Assembly (NCBI RefSeq): GCF_018619335.1
Contig: NZ_JAHHDX010000043.1
Span: 33,844 to 97,843, forward strand
Direction: 5' to 3'
DNA length: 64,000 nt
Source: Alteromonas sp. ALT199
GTDB taxonomy: Bacteria > Pseudomonadota > Gammaproteobacteria > Enterobacterales > Alteromonadaceae
The notes beneath the pieces are model-generated. The model was given only the letters and a program-made list of their open reading frames with translations. It did not search any database and was not told where the DNA came from. A program made the translations under genes and the position numbers. The number at the start of each line of letters is the position of its first letter. The stretch's first letter is position 1. Below are positions 33,054 through 41,144 of the stretch, piece after piece.

Positions 33054-35606
33054 ATGCGAAAAAGTCTAATCGCGAAGGTTGTTGCAGGTGCATTGGTCAG
33101 TGTCTTAGTTAGCGCTTGTGCATCCGATGAAGACGCTTCTTCAGTTAACAGTGCCGTAGAAAAAACGAATAAAGCCAGTGAGATATGGCCTAAGCTAGAT
33201 ATCGAAGTAAAGACAGACCCTGCGGTAGAAAAAAAGGTAGAAGATATTTTATCTACCATGACGCTTGAACAGAAAATTGCGCAAATGATTCAACCTGAAA
33301 TTCGCAATATTACTGTTGAAGACATGCGTAAGTATGGATTTGGCTCTTACCTCAATGGTGGTGGCGCGTTCCCGAATAATGACAAGCATGCAACTCCCGA
33401 AGATTGGGTGGAACTTGCCGAAAAGCTCTATCAAGCTTCCGTTGACGACAGCATCGATGGCTCGACAATCCCGACAATGTGGGGAACAGATGCCGTTCAC
33501 GGTCATAACAACGTTATCGGGGCGACTCTATTTCCCCATAACATAGGTTTAGGTGCGGCAAACAACCCTGAGCTAGTAGAGAAAATAGCTCACATTACAG
33601 CGAAAGAAGTGATGGCGACGGGCATTGATTGGGTATTTGCGCCAACAGTTGCTGTGGTACGTGACGACCGTTGGGGTAGAACCTATGAGAGCTACTCTGA
33701 AGATCCAGCGATTGTAAGAGAATATGCCGCTTCGGTGGTTAAAGGTCTTCAAGGCGCGGCTGACAAAGACTTCTTAAGCGATCAGCGTGTAATCAGCACA
33801 GTAAAACACTTTGTAGGTGACGGTGGTACCGTAGGTGGAGACGACCAAGGTGACAACGTAGCTAGCGAACAAGAGCTGTTCGATATACATGCCCAAGGTT
33901 ATGTAGGCGGATTGACCGCTGGTGCGCAGTCTGTCATGGCGTCGTTCAACAGCTGGAACGGCGATAAATTGCACGGTCACAAGTATTTACTAAATGATGT
34001 ACTTAAAGACCAAATGGGTTTTGACGGCTTCGTAGTAGGCGATTGGAACGGCCACGGGCAGGTTAAAGACTGTAATAATGAAGACTGCGCGCAAGCTATC
34101 AACGCGGGTCTGGATATTTTCATGGTACCTAATGATTGGAAGGTACTGTATGACAACACCCTCGCTCAAGTAAAAGATGGCACTATCGCGATGACGCGTA
34201 TCGATGATGCAGTGAGCCGCATTCTTCGTGTGAAAGTACGAGCGGGCCTTTTCGATAAGCCTAGCCCAGCAAATCGACCACTTTCAGGTAACCGTTCATT
34301 AATTGGCAAAGCTGAACATCGTGAAGTAGCAGCGCAAGCGGTACGTGAGTCACTTGTACTGCTGAAAAACAAAGATAAAACTCTGCCTCTTTCTGCAAAT
34401 AAAAGCATATTAGTGGCCGGTGATGGAGCCGACAATATTGGCAAGCAGTCCGGTGGCTGGAGTATTACGTGGCAAGGCACCAATAATACTAATGACGACT
34501 TTCCTGGAGGTAGCTCTATATACGACGGTATCAAAGAGCATGTCGAAAATGCAGGTGGTAAGGTTCAGCTTTCTGTTGAGGGCGATTTTGAAACTAAGCC
34601 AGATGTTGCCATTGTCGTGTTCGGTGAAGAACCTTACGCAGAAGGCCACGGCGATAGAGAAACGCTTATCTATCAGTACGGCAATAAGAAAGACTTAGCG
34701 CTACTTGAAAAGCTGAAGTCGCAAGGTATTCCAGTAGTATCTGTATTTATCAGCGGTCGCCCAATGTGGGTAAATGCTGAGCTCAATGCGTCTGACGCTT
34801 TTGTTGCTGCTTGGTTGCCGGGCTCCGAAGGTGCTGCGGTAGCGGACGTGCTGTTTGGTGAGCAAGACTTTAAAGGAAAGCTATCTTTCTCTTGGCCGTC
34901 AGAGCCTCAGCAGATTGTTAACAAAGGCGATGAGAGTTACGAGCCGCTCTTACCTTATGGTTTTGGTTTAACTTTTAGCGATGAGAATGTATTAAGCGAT
35001 ACGTTAAACACTGAAATCAAGGTGAGCACTGACAGCAACAAGCCGATGGAAATTCTAAATGGTGCCGTGCAGTTACCGTGGGTACTATGGCTGTATTCAG
35101 GTGATGAAACCCTACCAGTGAACGCAAGCACTCACACCGTTGGTGCGCTGTCCTACCGCACTGTGGATAAAGTAGTGCAAGAAGATGCGCGAAAAGTTAC
35201 CTTTGATGGTTCTGAATTTGCAGCAATGCGTTTTGCGAGCAAGAGCTTCTTCCGCGAAGATTTAAGCGCACAGCTACTTAATGACGGTGCGTTAAGCTTT
35301 AACGTTAGCCGTCACTCAGATATTAATGCGCCTGTTACCGTGGGCATGAACTGTGAGGGCGAAGGGGATGCTGCGGGCAGCTGTTCAACGCAGATTGATA
35401 TTAGCGAGCAGCTTAAAGCAATGCCTGCTGATACATGGACAAACGTGAGCATTGACCTGCAGTGCTTTGTTGACGAGGGCATTGACTTCACTGGTCTTGT
35501 CGTACCGTTTGAACTAGGCAGCTCAGGTAAGGCGAGTGTGAGTGTGGCAGATATTCAGTTTACGCCAAGTGCAGCAAAATCAGCGAGTATAAGCTGTCAG
35601 AACTGA
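33054..35606 (+). CDS. GH3 exo-beta-glucosidase lipoprotein (ExoP-like)
   Basis: An 850-residue exported glycoside hydrolase family 3 enzyme acting on beta-1,3/1,4-glucans. The lipobox VSAC gives Cys22. The (beta/alpha)8 domain carries WGTDAVHGHNN, KHFVGDGGT and the nucleophile Asp330 in FVVGDWNGHG. The second domain follows (RESLVLLKN, GGWSITWQG, FGEEPYAEGHGDR), and the last 180 residues resemble the ExoP galactose-binding-like module. It is probably anchored in the outer membrane or periplasm, and degrades laminarin fragments released by the GH16 enzyme. Confidence 0.93.
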   Translation: MRKSLIAKVVAGALVSVLVSACASDEDASSVNSAVEKTNKASEIWPKLDIEVKTDPAVEKKVEDILSTMTLEQKIAQMIQPEIRNITVEDMRKYGFGSYLNGGGAFPNNDKHATPEDWVELAEKLYQASVDDSIDGSTIPTMWGTDAVHGHNNVIGATLFPHNIGLGAANNPELVEKIAHITAKEVMATGIDWVFAPTVAVVRDDRWGRTYESYSEDPAIVREYAASVVKGLQGAADKDFLSDQRVISTVKHFVGDGGTVGGDDQGDNVASEQELFDIHAQGYVGGLTAGAQSVMASFNSWNGDKLHGHKYLLNDVLKDQMGFDGFVVGDWNGHGQVKDCNNEDCAQAINAGLDIFMVPNDWKVLYDNTLAQVKDGTIAMTRIDDAVSRILRVKVRAGLFDKPSPANRPLSGNRSLIGKAEHREVAAQAVRESLVLLKNKDKTLPLSANKSILVAGDGADNIGKQSGGWSITWQGTNNTNDDFPGGSSIYDGIKEHVENAGGKVQLSVEGDFETKPDVAIVVFGEEPYAEGHGDRETLIYQYGNKKDLALLEKLKSQGIPVVSVFISGRPMWVNAELNASDAFVAAWLPGSEGAAVADVLFGEQDFKGKLSFSWPSEPQQIVNKGDESYEPLLPYGFGLTFSDENVLSDTLNTEIKVSTDSNKPMEILNGAVQLPWVLWLYSGDETLPVNASTHTVGALSYRTVDKVVQEDARKVTFDGSEFAAMRFASKSFFREDLSAQLLNDGALSFNVSRHSDINAPVTVGMNCEGEGDAAGSCSTQIDISEQLKAMPADTWTNVSIDLQCFVDEGIDFTGLVVPFELGSSGKASVSVADIQFTPSAAKSASISCQN

Positions 35607-35639
35607 CGGAAGTTTAGGCGTCAATACTAATATTTGATG

Positions 35640-35676
35640 AACGTCGCTAGTTTAAACACTGGCGACGTTTGTTTTA
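35640..35676 (+). terminator. Rho-independent terminator after GH3 gene
   Basis: AACGTCGC pairs with GCGACGTT around a partly paired inner stretch, followed by TTGTTTTAT on the plus strand, 34 bp after the stop codon. Confidence 0.8.
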
Positions 35677-35682
35677 TAGCTA

Positions 35683-36114
35683 TTAAATCGCAGCAATAAC
35701 TGCGTTGTAGTATGCTTCTGGCTGTGTCTGTGCATCAACAGAAGTGCGGATCGCAGCTACAACATCAGCTTTACTCTCTTCATTCACTTCTAGGATTTCC
35801 AGCATTGCATTTACGTGCTCGCCTTCACCCATTGCAGTTTGCTCAAGAACCGCGTCAAAGTTGTCTTGAATAAACATCGCAACTTTAGTGCGCTTTCCGT
35901 TACAAGAATCTTCAGAAGATACCTTAGAAGAAATAGCTGTAGTACCAAGGTCCCATATGACGTTAGAAAGTGCAGCAGCTGTGCCGTTGTCATCAAAAAT
36001 TGCCGCGCCAATACCACAGTGTTTCCAAGGGTTTACGCCTTCTACATTGTCTTGCGCAAAAGCATTTGAAGATAGTGCTGCAACTGCTAGTGCAATAGAT
36101 ACAATCTTTCTCAT
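35683..36114 (-). CDS. DUF3015 family periplasmic protein
   Basis: A 143-residue protein with a clear signal peptide (MRKIVSIALAVAALSSNAFA). The mature part matches DUF3015: NPWKHCGIGAAIF, DLGTTAISSKVSSEDSCNG, then KVAMFIQDNFDAVLEQTAMGEGEHV. Two Cys (about residues 33 and 70) may form a disulfide. Function is unknown. It lies 32 bp downstream of the DUF4105 gene on the same strand, a pairing I recall from other marine gammaproteobacteria. Confidence 0.85.
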   Translation of the reverse strand: MRKIVSIALAVAALSSNAFAQDNVEGVNPWKHCGIGAAIFDDNGTAAALSNVIWDLGTTAISSKVSSEDSCNGKRTKVAMFIQDNFDAVLEQTAMGEGEHVNAMLEILEVNEESKADVVAAIRTSVDAQTQPEAYYNAVIAAI

Positions 36115-36146
36115 TTTTAAAACTCCGTTTTGGTTTTATTGTTTTA

Positions 36147-37982
36147 TTAAAAATAGTGTGACAAAGAAACCGAATATTCGAACTCTTCGTCATAGCGTAA
36201 CAATGCCCTGACATCAAATTGTTGATTGTTAAAAAAGCGTTGCTCCCACATTGCGTAGGTGCGCTTCTGGTCAGGTGCATTGACATACCTCTGATGTCCC
36301 ACGCTAAAGGACATAGCATATTGTGGCGAAATATGAGTAACGCCACCAAACTCAGCCCCTACCGCTAGGTAGCCGCCAAGGTTGTTCTTACTTAAAGCGG
36401 TTGTAGAGAAACCGCCATATAGTGCAACACCTGTTCTAGGTGAATAGCTCTTACCGACAAGCCCGTCAATATACAAAGAACCGTCATCGTTTTTTGAAGA
36501 CAATTCACGGTAACCTGTCGCTAGTTTCCACGCCAATTTGTTGTCGCCAGGAAGACCAGTAGTGGCCGCATTCAAGTTAGTTATGCGTAGAGCGGTTAGC
36601 TCAGTAAGATTAATCCGAGCTTCGCCATCGACATATAATTTCACATCAAAAGTTGAGAGTTCCGAAAATGGTATTCGCGCTGGATTAATCGTAAGTAAAT
36701 CATAATAATTTGCTCTAAACCTTACACTGGCCCGGGTACCTGAGCTGTTATTGTGAACTACTCCCATTTGTATAAGCGTTGTATCTTGAGCATCGTGAGG
36801 TGGCGTAAGTTCTATCGGAGAAAAATTGCTTTTTCCTGGAGATAATCTAAAGCGTGAATCTACAAACACTTTCCTTTTTCGTTGTGAAGCGGAAAGTTCA
36901 TCGTCATCTTGCGTTTGTGTAAAATATGAAAAGTAGTCGAATGCTGTATCTATAACACGCTTTTTTTGCTCTTCGTTTAGAGGAGCAAGTATTTCTGTAA
37001 GTGAGTAAAGTGAAATTTCATCAGCTTTTAATGCTTCTGTCAGTGCCGCCTGCTCTTTGTTAGTTAACTGTGCGAACCGTGTATACAGTGCCTCTTGCCT
37101 AGACGGGTGGTATTTAACCGATTTAATAAGGCTAGGATGGTTTTCTTTAATTGTGGTGACAATGTCGAATGGCATTACCCATGGCTTAGTCTTTGGCAAA
37201 TAAGATCGATTGGTAGCAATGGTGAGAAGCTTAGCAATTTGATACGCACAATTCTGTTTGAAGAAATAATAGGTCATTGGGACTTGCTCTAGTTCCCAAA
37301 GATGCGCTAATAAAAATGTAATTTCTCTAGTACTTAGCGAAAGAGAATATTCCCACAAATCTCTAAGCTCACTTTCAGTATAAGTTAGTGTTTGATGATG
37401 GTATTTCTGGTTCGCAAAATAGCCATCATACCCGCCAAATATACCGTTAAAAATATAAGCAATAGGGTGTTCGTTTTCAGGATAACGGGCACCGTAATTA
37501 TATGTATTATCTAGTAGTTCACTTTGCTCAGTATTATTAAACTTCAAAAATACATGACCATACATGCTGGCTGGATTTCCTAGATATCCGGACGCGTATA
37601 TTAAGCTCATGTCAGTTGCATTGATGTTCGATAAGAAGGTATCGAATTGCGCACATTTTACTTTAGCTAGTGGTTGAACGTACTTAGAGATAAACAATGA
37701 TCTAGCTGGGAACTTACATTGCTCACTTGGAGAGTTTTGAAAGGCGTAAAGGGTGGCTTTTAATTCAGCATGAGCATCAATTGAGCCTTTTTTTGAATAG
37801 AAAAAATTCGCTGATTTTATGGCTGAAGATGCTGTACCAACTAGTGGCTTCTCATAATGCAACAATGATAGCCATGTTGGGTGTTGTGATGCGGCTTCTA
37901 TTAGTGTCTGGGCGCTAGCAAAAGAAAAAAGCTGCGACAAAACAAATATGGAAACTACAAGGAAACGTTTAATTCCTTCCAT
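36147..37982 (-). CDS. DUF4105 (Lnb-type) outer-membrane-associated protein
   Basis: A 611-residue exported protein. After the signal peptide comes an all-alpha/beta region with the DUF4105 signature ASGYLGNPASMYGHVFLKFNN and later MTYYFFKQNCAYQIAKLL, in which the His and Cys resemble the catalytic pair of NlpC/P60-like and Lnb lipoprotein N-acyl-transferring enzymes. The C-terminal 200 residues alternate like a beta barrel and end SVSLSHYF, typical for outer-membrane insertion. Activity on lipoproteins or peptides is inferred only. Co-transcribed with DUF3015. Confidence 0.8.
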   Translation of the reverse strand: MEGIKRFLVVSIFVLSQLFSFASAQTLIEAASQHPTWLSLLHYEKPLVGTASSAIKSANFFYSKKGSIDAHAELKATLYAFQNSPSEQCKFPARSLFISKYVQPLAKVKCAQFDTFLSNINATDMSLIYASGYLGNPASMYGHVFLKFNNTEQSELLDNTYNYGARYPENEHPIAYIFNGIFGGYDGYFANQKYHHQTLTYTESELRDLWEYSLSLSTREITFLLAHLWELEQVPMTYYFFKQNCAYQIAKLLTIATNRSYLPKTKPWVMPFDIVTTIKENHPSLIKSVKYHPSRQEALYTRFAQLTNKEQAALTEALKADEISLYSLTEILAPLNEEQKKRVIDTAFDYFSYFTQTQDDDELSASQRKRKVFVDSRFRLSPGKSNFSPIELTPPHDAQDTTLIQMGVVHNNSSGTRASVRFRANYYDLLTINPARIPFSELSTFDVKLYVDGEARINLTELTALRITNLNAATTGLPGDNKLAWKLATGYRELSSKNDDGSLYIDGLVGKSYSPRTGVALYGGFSTTALSKNNLGGYLAVGAEFGGVTHISPQYAMSFSVGHQRYVNAPDQKRTYAMWEQRFFNNQQFDVRALLRYDEEFEYSVSLSHYF

Positions 37983-38080
37983 GAAGTGCTTTACTAATCC
38001 GTAAATTTATTATTTTAATTATTCGCTAAATTTGCTAGCGGCACTGATAATACACAAAGTTCTAGCGAGTATTCAACAAA

Positions 38081-38107
38081 AAAGGCCACAACGATGTTGT
38101 AGCCTTT
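38081..38107 (-). terminator. Rho-independent terminator after large TonB receptor gene
   Basis: AAAGGCcACAAC / GTTGTaGCCTTT, a 12-bp stem with one mismatch and a 3-base loop. On the minus strand it runs into TTTTTTGTTG, 21 bp after the receptor stop. Confidence 0.8.
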
Positions 38108-38128
38108 CAACTTAATTAGATATACGGA

Positions 38129-41077
38129 TTAAAAAGTATATCTAGCACCTAGCGTATAGCGAGGGCCGTATTGGCGAGCAAATAAGAACTGCTCTTCAAA
38201 TCGGCCGTAACCACGCTCGGTTTCGTCGTTGATGTTTACACCTTCTAGGAATACCGTTAGGTGCTCATTAACATCGTAATTGATGCTGGCGTCAACCTGA
38301 CCAAAGGTGTCGAACTGAGTGGCTGGGTTATCCGCCGAGCCCTGCGCTTGACCAATACCAACAAGATAATCTGAACGCCATGCGTAGGTTACTTTAACTG
38401 ACAGGCCTTCTTTTTCGTAGAACACCTGGAAGTTGGCAGAATCACTGATACCTACTAGCGGGTTTTGCTGTTCAAGGTCGTACGGGTCATATTTTACATC
38501 ACCGTCAACAAGCGTTGCGTTAGCGCCAAAACCAAAGCCTGTTTCACCAAACGTATGTTGAACAGCAAGCTCGATACCTTCAACTGTTCTAGAGTCACTA
38601 AGATTACGAGGCTTCACCACGTTCCACTCGATAAGCGGGTCGTCTGAATTCGGCTCAACTACGCCTTCAGCGTTGGCGTAACCTGCCGACAAGAAGTAAT
38701 CGTAAATGTTGCTGTCAGTGGCTTGAATACCTTCTGCTTGAAGCGCTGATACCGCTTCTTGCCATCTTGGCCCTTGATAAATGTCGTTCAGACCGTCAAA
38801 GGTTTCAAGTGCACCTTGCGTATCGATGTAGTTTTTAACCGACTTTCTGAAGAGGCCGACTGACGCATAGCTTGCTTCGTCGTAGTACCACTCGAAAGAT
38901 AGATCTAAGTTAGTTGACTCATAAGGCTTAAGGTCGGTACTGCCTTCAGACACGGTTCTAGAACCAATTTTAGGGCTTCCGCTAAACGAACGTCCGCCTT
39001 GCAAAAAGCCGATAGGTGCACGAGTAATCGATTTACCCCATGAGAAGCGGGCTACAATATCGTCCGTCACATCGACTTTCACGTCGAACATTGGAAGCAG
39101 AACATCATACTTACCGGTAAAGTCCTGCTCTTCAACGCCCTCTTGGAAAACAGTGATCCACTCACCAGCAGAAACCCAATTCACCTGAATAGGAACACGA
39201 ACTTCAGCTGTGCTAGGTACCTCAGTTTCTTCGTAGCGAAGGCCAGCGTTAACCTGAACATAGTAATCGCTAACTTCAAAATCCCACTCGGTCTGCACGT
39301 ATATAGAGTCGGTGGTCTCTTCTACATTGCTTACCGAAGGATCGCCGCTGAAATATGGGTCAATAGAATACGCATTGCTTTCACCCACAACGTCGGCAGT
39401 GATGAATTGAAGCTGACGGGCAATGGCTTCATCAAAGTCAAAGGTGTAGTAATAGCCTGGGTTCATACTTGCACCGCCGCCGTCAAAGGCGTCTAAGAAG
39501 CCTGAGGTGTCGTTGCGAACAAACATACTGTCTGGGAAGATTTCAGTGAACGACGGGCTAAAGCCAGGTCCACCACGTAGTCCGCTCCAAGCAGTGAAGC
39601 CAGATAGAGACTGTTCTGTGCGAGCCACACCGAAATCAATTTTGACTAGCGGGATGTCCCACGCTGAGTTATACCAGGTCCCGTCTAACTGCAGCTGCTC
39701 AATGTCAGAACGTCCTGGCGAATAGATAAACTGGCTAAAGTTAGAGTCTATTTCACCCGGCATAATTTCATTAGTACCGTTATTCCAGTTTACATAGACT
39801 TGAGGGATTTCACCTTCACGGTAGTCATAAACTTTAGACTCTAACTGATTTGAACCAAGAATGATCTGCCCAGCGCTACCCAACCCTTCGTCATAACCAT
39901 TGTCGGTTTTGTTGTAAGAGTCATGGTAATCCAAACGGAAATGCCAATCGTCATTTACCATCCAGTCTAAGTTTACGCCCAGTGAGCGTGCGTCAACGCG
40001 AGTGGTATTGCGGCTTGCGGTAAACGAGCCGTCATCGCCGCTGATATCTGCATAAACAGCTGTGCCGTTCTCATCAAGCTCGTAGGCATTGATGTTAGCG
40101 CCAAAGTTATTCCATATACCCCAGCCCACAGTGTTAGTACCTGTTGTTGCACGAGACGCGGTGTAGTCTATGGTCGCGGTGAACTCATCTACAGGGCGGA
40201 ACTGGAAGGTAACTTGACCATTTGAACGTTCACGCTGTACATCATTAATGCCGTAGTTCATGTCTCTTGGGAAGAATGCAGCATCCGTAATATTCGTACG
40301 GTTATCGACAACATTGCTTGGGTCTATATTTTGAGGAAGGTCGTCATTCTCTTGAAGTACCCAACCTTGGATGCTAGCGGCTTGTTGTTGGAAATCACGC
40401 TCTTGGTGAGAGAATGAAACGCCGAACCCGAACATGTCGTCCGCAAAGGTATTGGTGTAAACACCTGCGATTTCTGGGGTTACATCGTCACCAGCTTCAT
40501 TAGACGTATCGTAAATACCTTTCACCGAAATAGTAGCGTTTTGCCCTGACTGGGCAAGCGGCTTCATGGTAATGATATTTACCGTAGCACCTAAACCGCC
40601 ACTCGGGTTTTCGGCACGGGCAGTTTTTTGAAGCTCTAGCGTGCTTACGCCTTCAGATGAAAGGTTGGCAAGGTCAAACGAACGGGTAAAACCGGTCCCC
40701 GGCATTTGGCGACCGTTTAGGGTTACCAGGTTGAACTCAGGACCAAAACCACGAACAGTAATTTGGCTACCTTCACCGTTATTACGGCTAATGGTTACAC
40801 CGGTAATGCGTTGCAGTGCTTCGGCTAGGTTTGTATCAGGAAATTTGCCTAGCTCTTCAGCTGATATGGCGTCTACTACACCACTTGAACTGCGCTTTAA
40901 GTCCATTGAGCGGATCATACTGCCGCGAATACCGCTAACTTGAATAACTTCTACTTCGCCTTCTGCTGGCGTTGCTGTTTCTGCTTCTTGAGCGTATGTG
41001 GGTAGCACAAGAGAAGAGCCCATCAACAAAGCCATTGATGTGGCAAGCTGGGTCTTTTTAAAAGATGTGTTTTTCAT
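38129..41077 (-). CDS. TonB-dependent receptor for beta-glucan oligosaccharides
   Basis: A 982-residue outer-membrane receptor of the large carbohydrate type. Signal peptide to about residue 30, then the plug (IQVSGIRGSMIRSMDLKRSS, LGKFPDTNLAEALQRITGVTI, LVTLNGRQMPG, GLGATVNIIT) and a barrel ending RYTLGARYTF. The frame opens at 41122, but the ATG at 41077 starts the signal peptide and has GGG at good distance. It follows the GH16 laminarinase gene by 67 bp on the same strand, behind the LacI operators, so laminarin oligosaccharides are the likely ligand. Confidence 0.9.
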   Translation of the reverse strand: MKNTSFKKTQLATSMALLMGSSLVLPTYAQEAETATPAEGEVEVIQVSGIRGSMIRSMDLKRSSSGVVDAISAEELGKFPDTNLAEALQRITGVTISRNNGEGSQITVRGFGPEFNLVTLNGRQMPGTGFTRSFDLANLSSEGVSTLELQKTARAENPSGGLGATVNIITMKPLAQSGQNATISVKGIYDTSNEAGDDVTPEIAGVYTNTFADDMFGFGVSFSHQERDFQQQAASIQGWVLQENDDLPQNIDPSNVVDNRTNITDAAFFPRDMNYGINDVQRERSNGQVTFQFRPVDEFTATIDYTASRATTGTNTVGWGIWNNFGANINAYELDENGTAVYADISGDDGSFTASRNTTRVDARSLGVNLDWMVNDDWHFRLDYHDSYNKTDNGYDEGLGSAGQIILGSNQLESKVYDYREGEIPQVYVNWNNGTNEIMPGEIDSNFSQFIYSPGRSDIEQLQLDGTWYNSAWDIPLVKIDFGVARTEQSLSGFTAWSGLRGGPGFSPSFTEIFPDSMFVRNDTSGFLDAFDGGGASMNPGYYYTFDFDEAIARQLQFITADVVGESNAYSIDPYFSGDPSVSNVEETTDSIYVQTEWDFEVSDYYVQVNAGLRYEETEVPSTAEVRVPIQVNWVSAGEWITVFQEGVEEQDFTGKYDVLLPMFDVKVDVTDDIVARFSWGKSITRAPIGFLQGGRSFSGSPKIGSRTVSEGSTDLKPYESTNLDLSFEWYYDEASYASVGLFRKSVKNYIDTQGALETFDGLNDIYQGPRWQEAVSALQAEGIQATDSNIYDYFLSAGYANAEGVVEPNSDDPLIEWNVVKPRNLSDSRTVEGIELAVQHTFGETGFGFGANATLVDGDVKYDPYDLEQQNPLVGISDSANFQVFYEKEGLSVKVTYAWRSDYLVGIGQAQGSADNPATQFDTFGQVDASINYDVNEHLTVFLEGVNINDETERGYGRFEEQFLFARQYGPRYTLGARYTF

Positions 41078-41144
41078 AATTGCCCTACTAATTCTTATCA
41101 ATTTTGTATGTTGCCTAAGCACCGCTTAGGCAACACATGCTTTG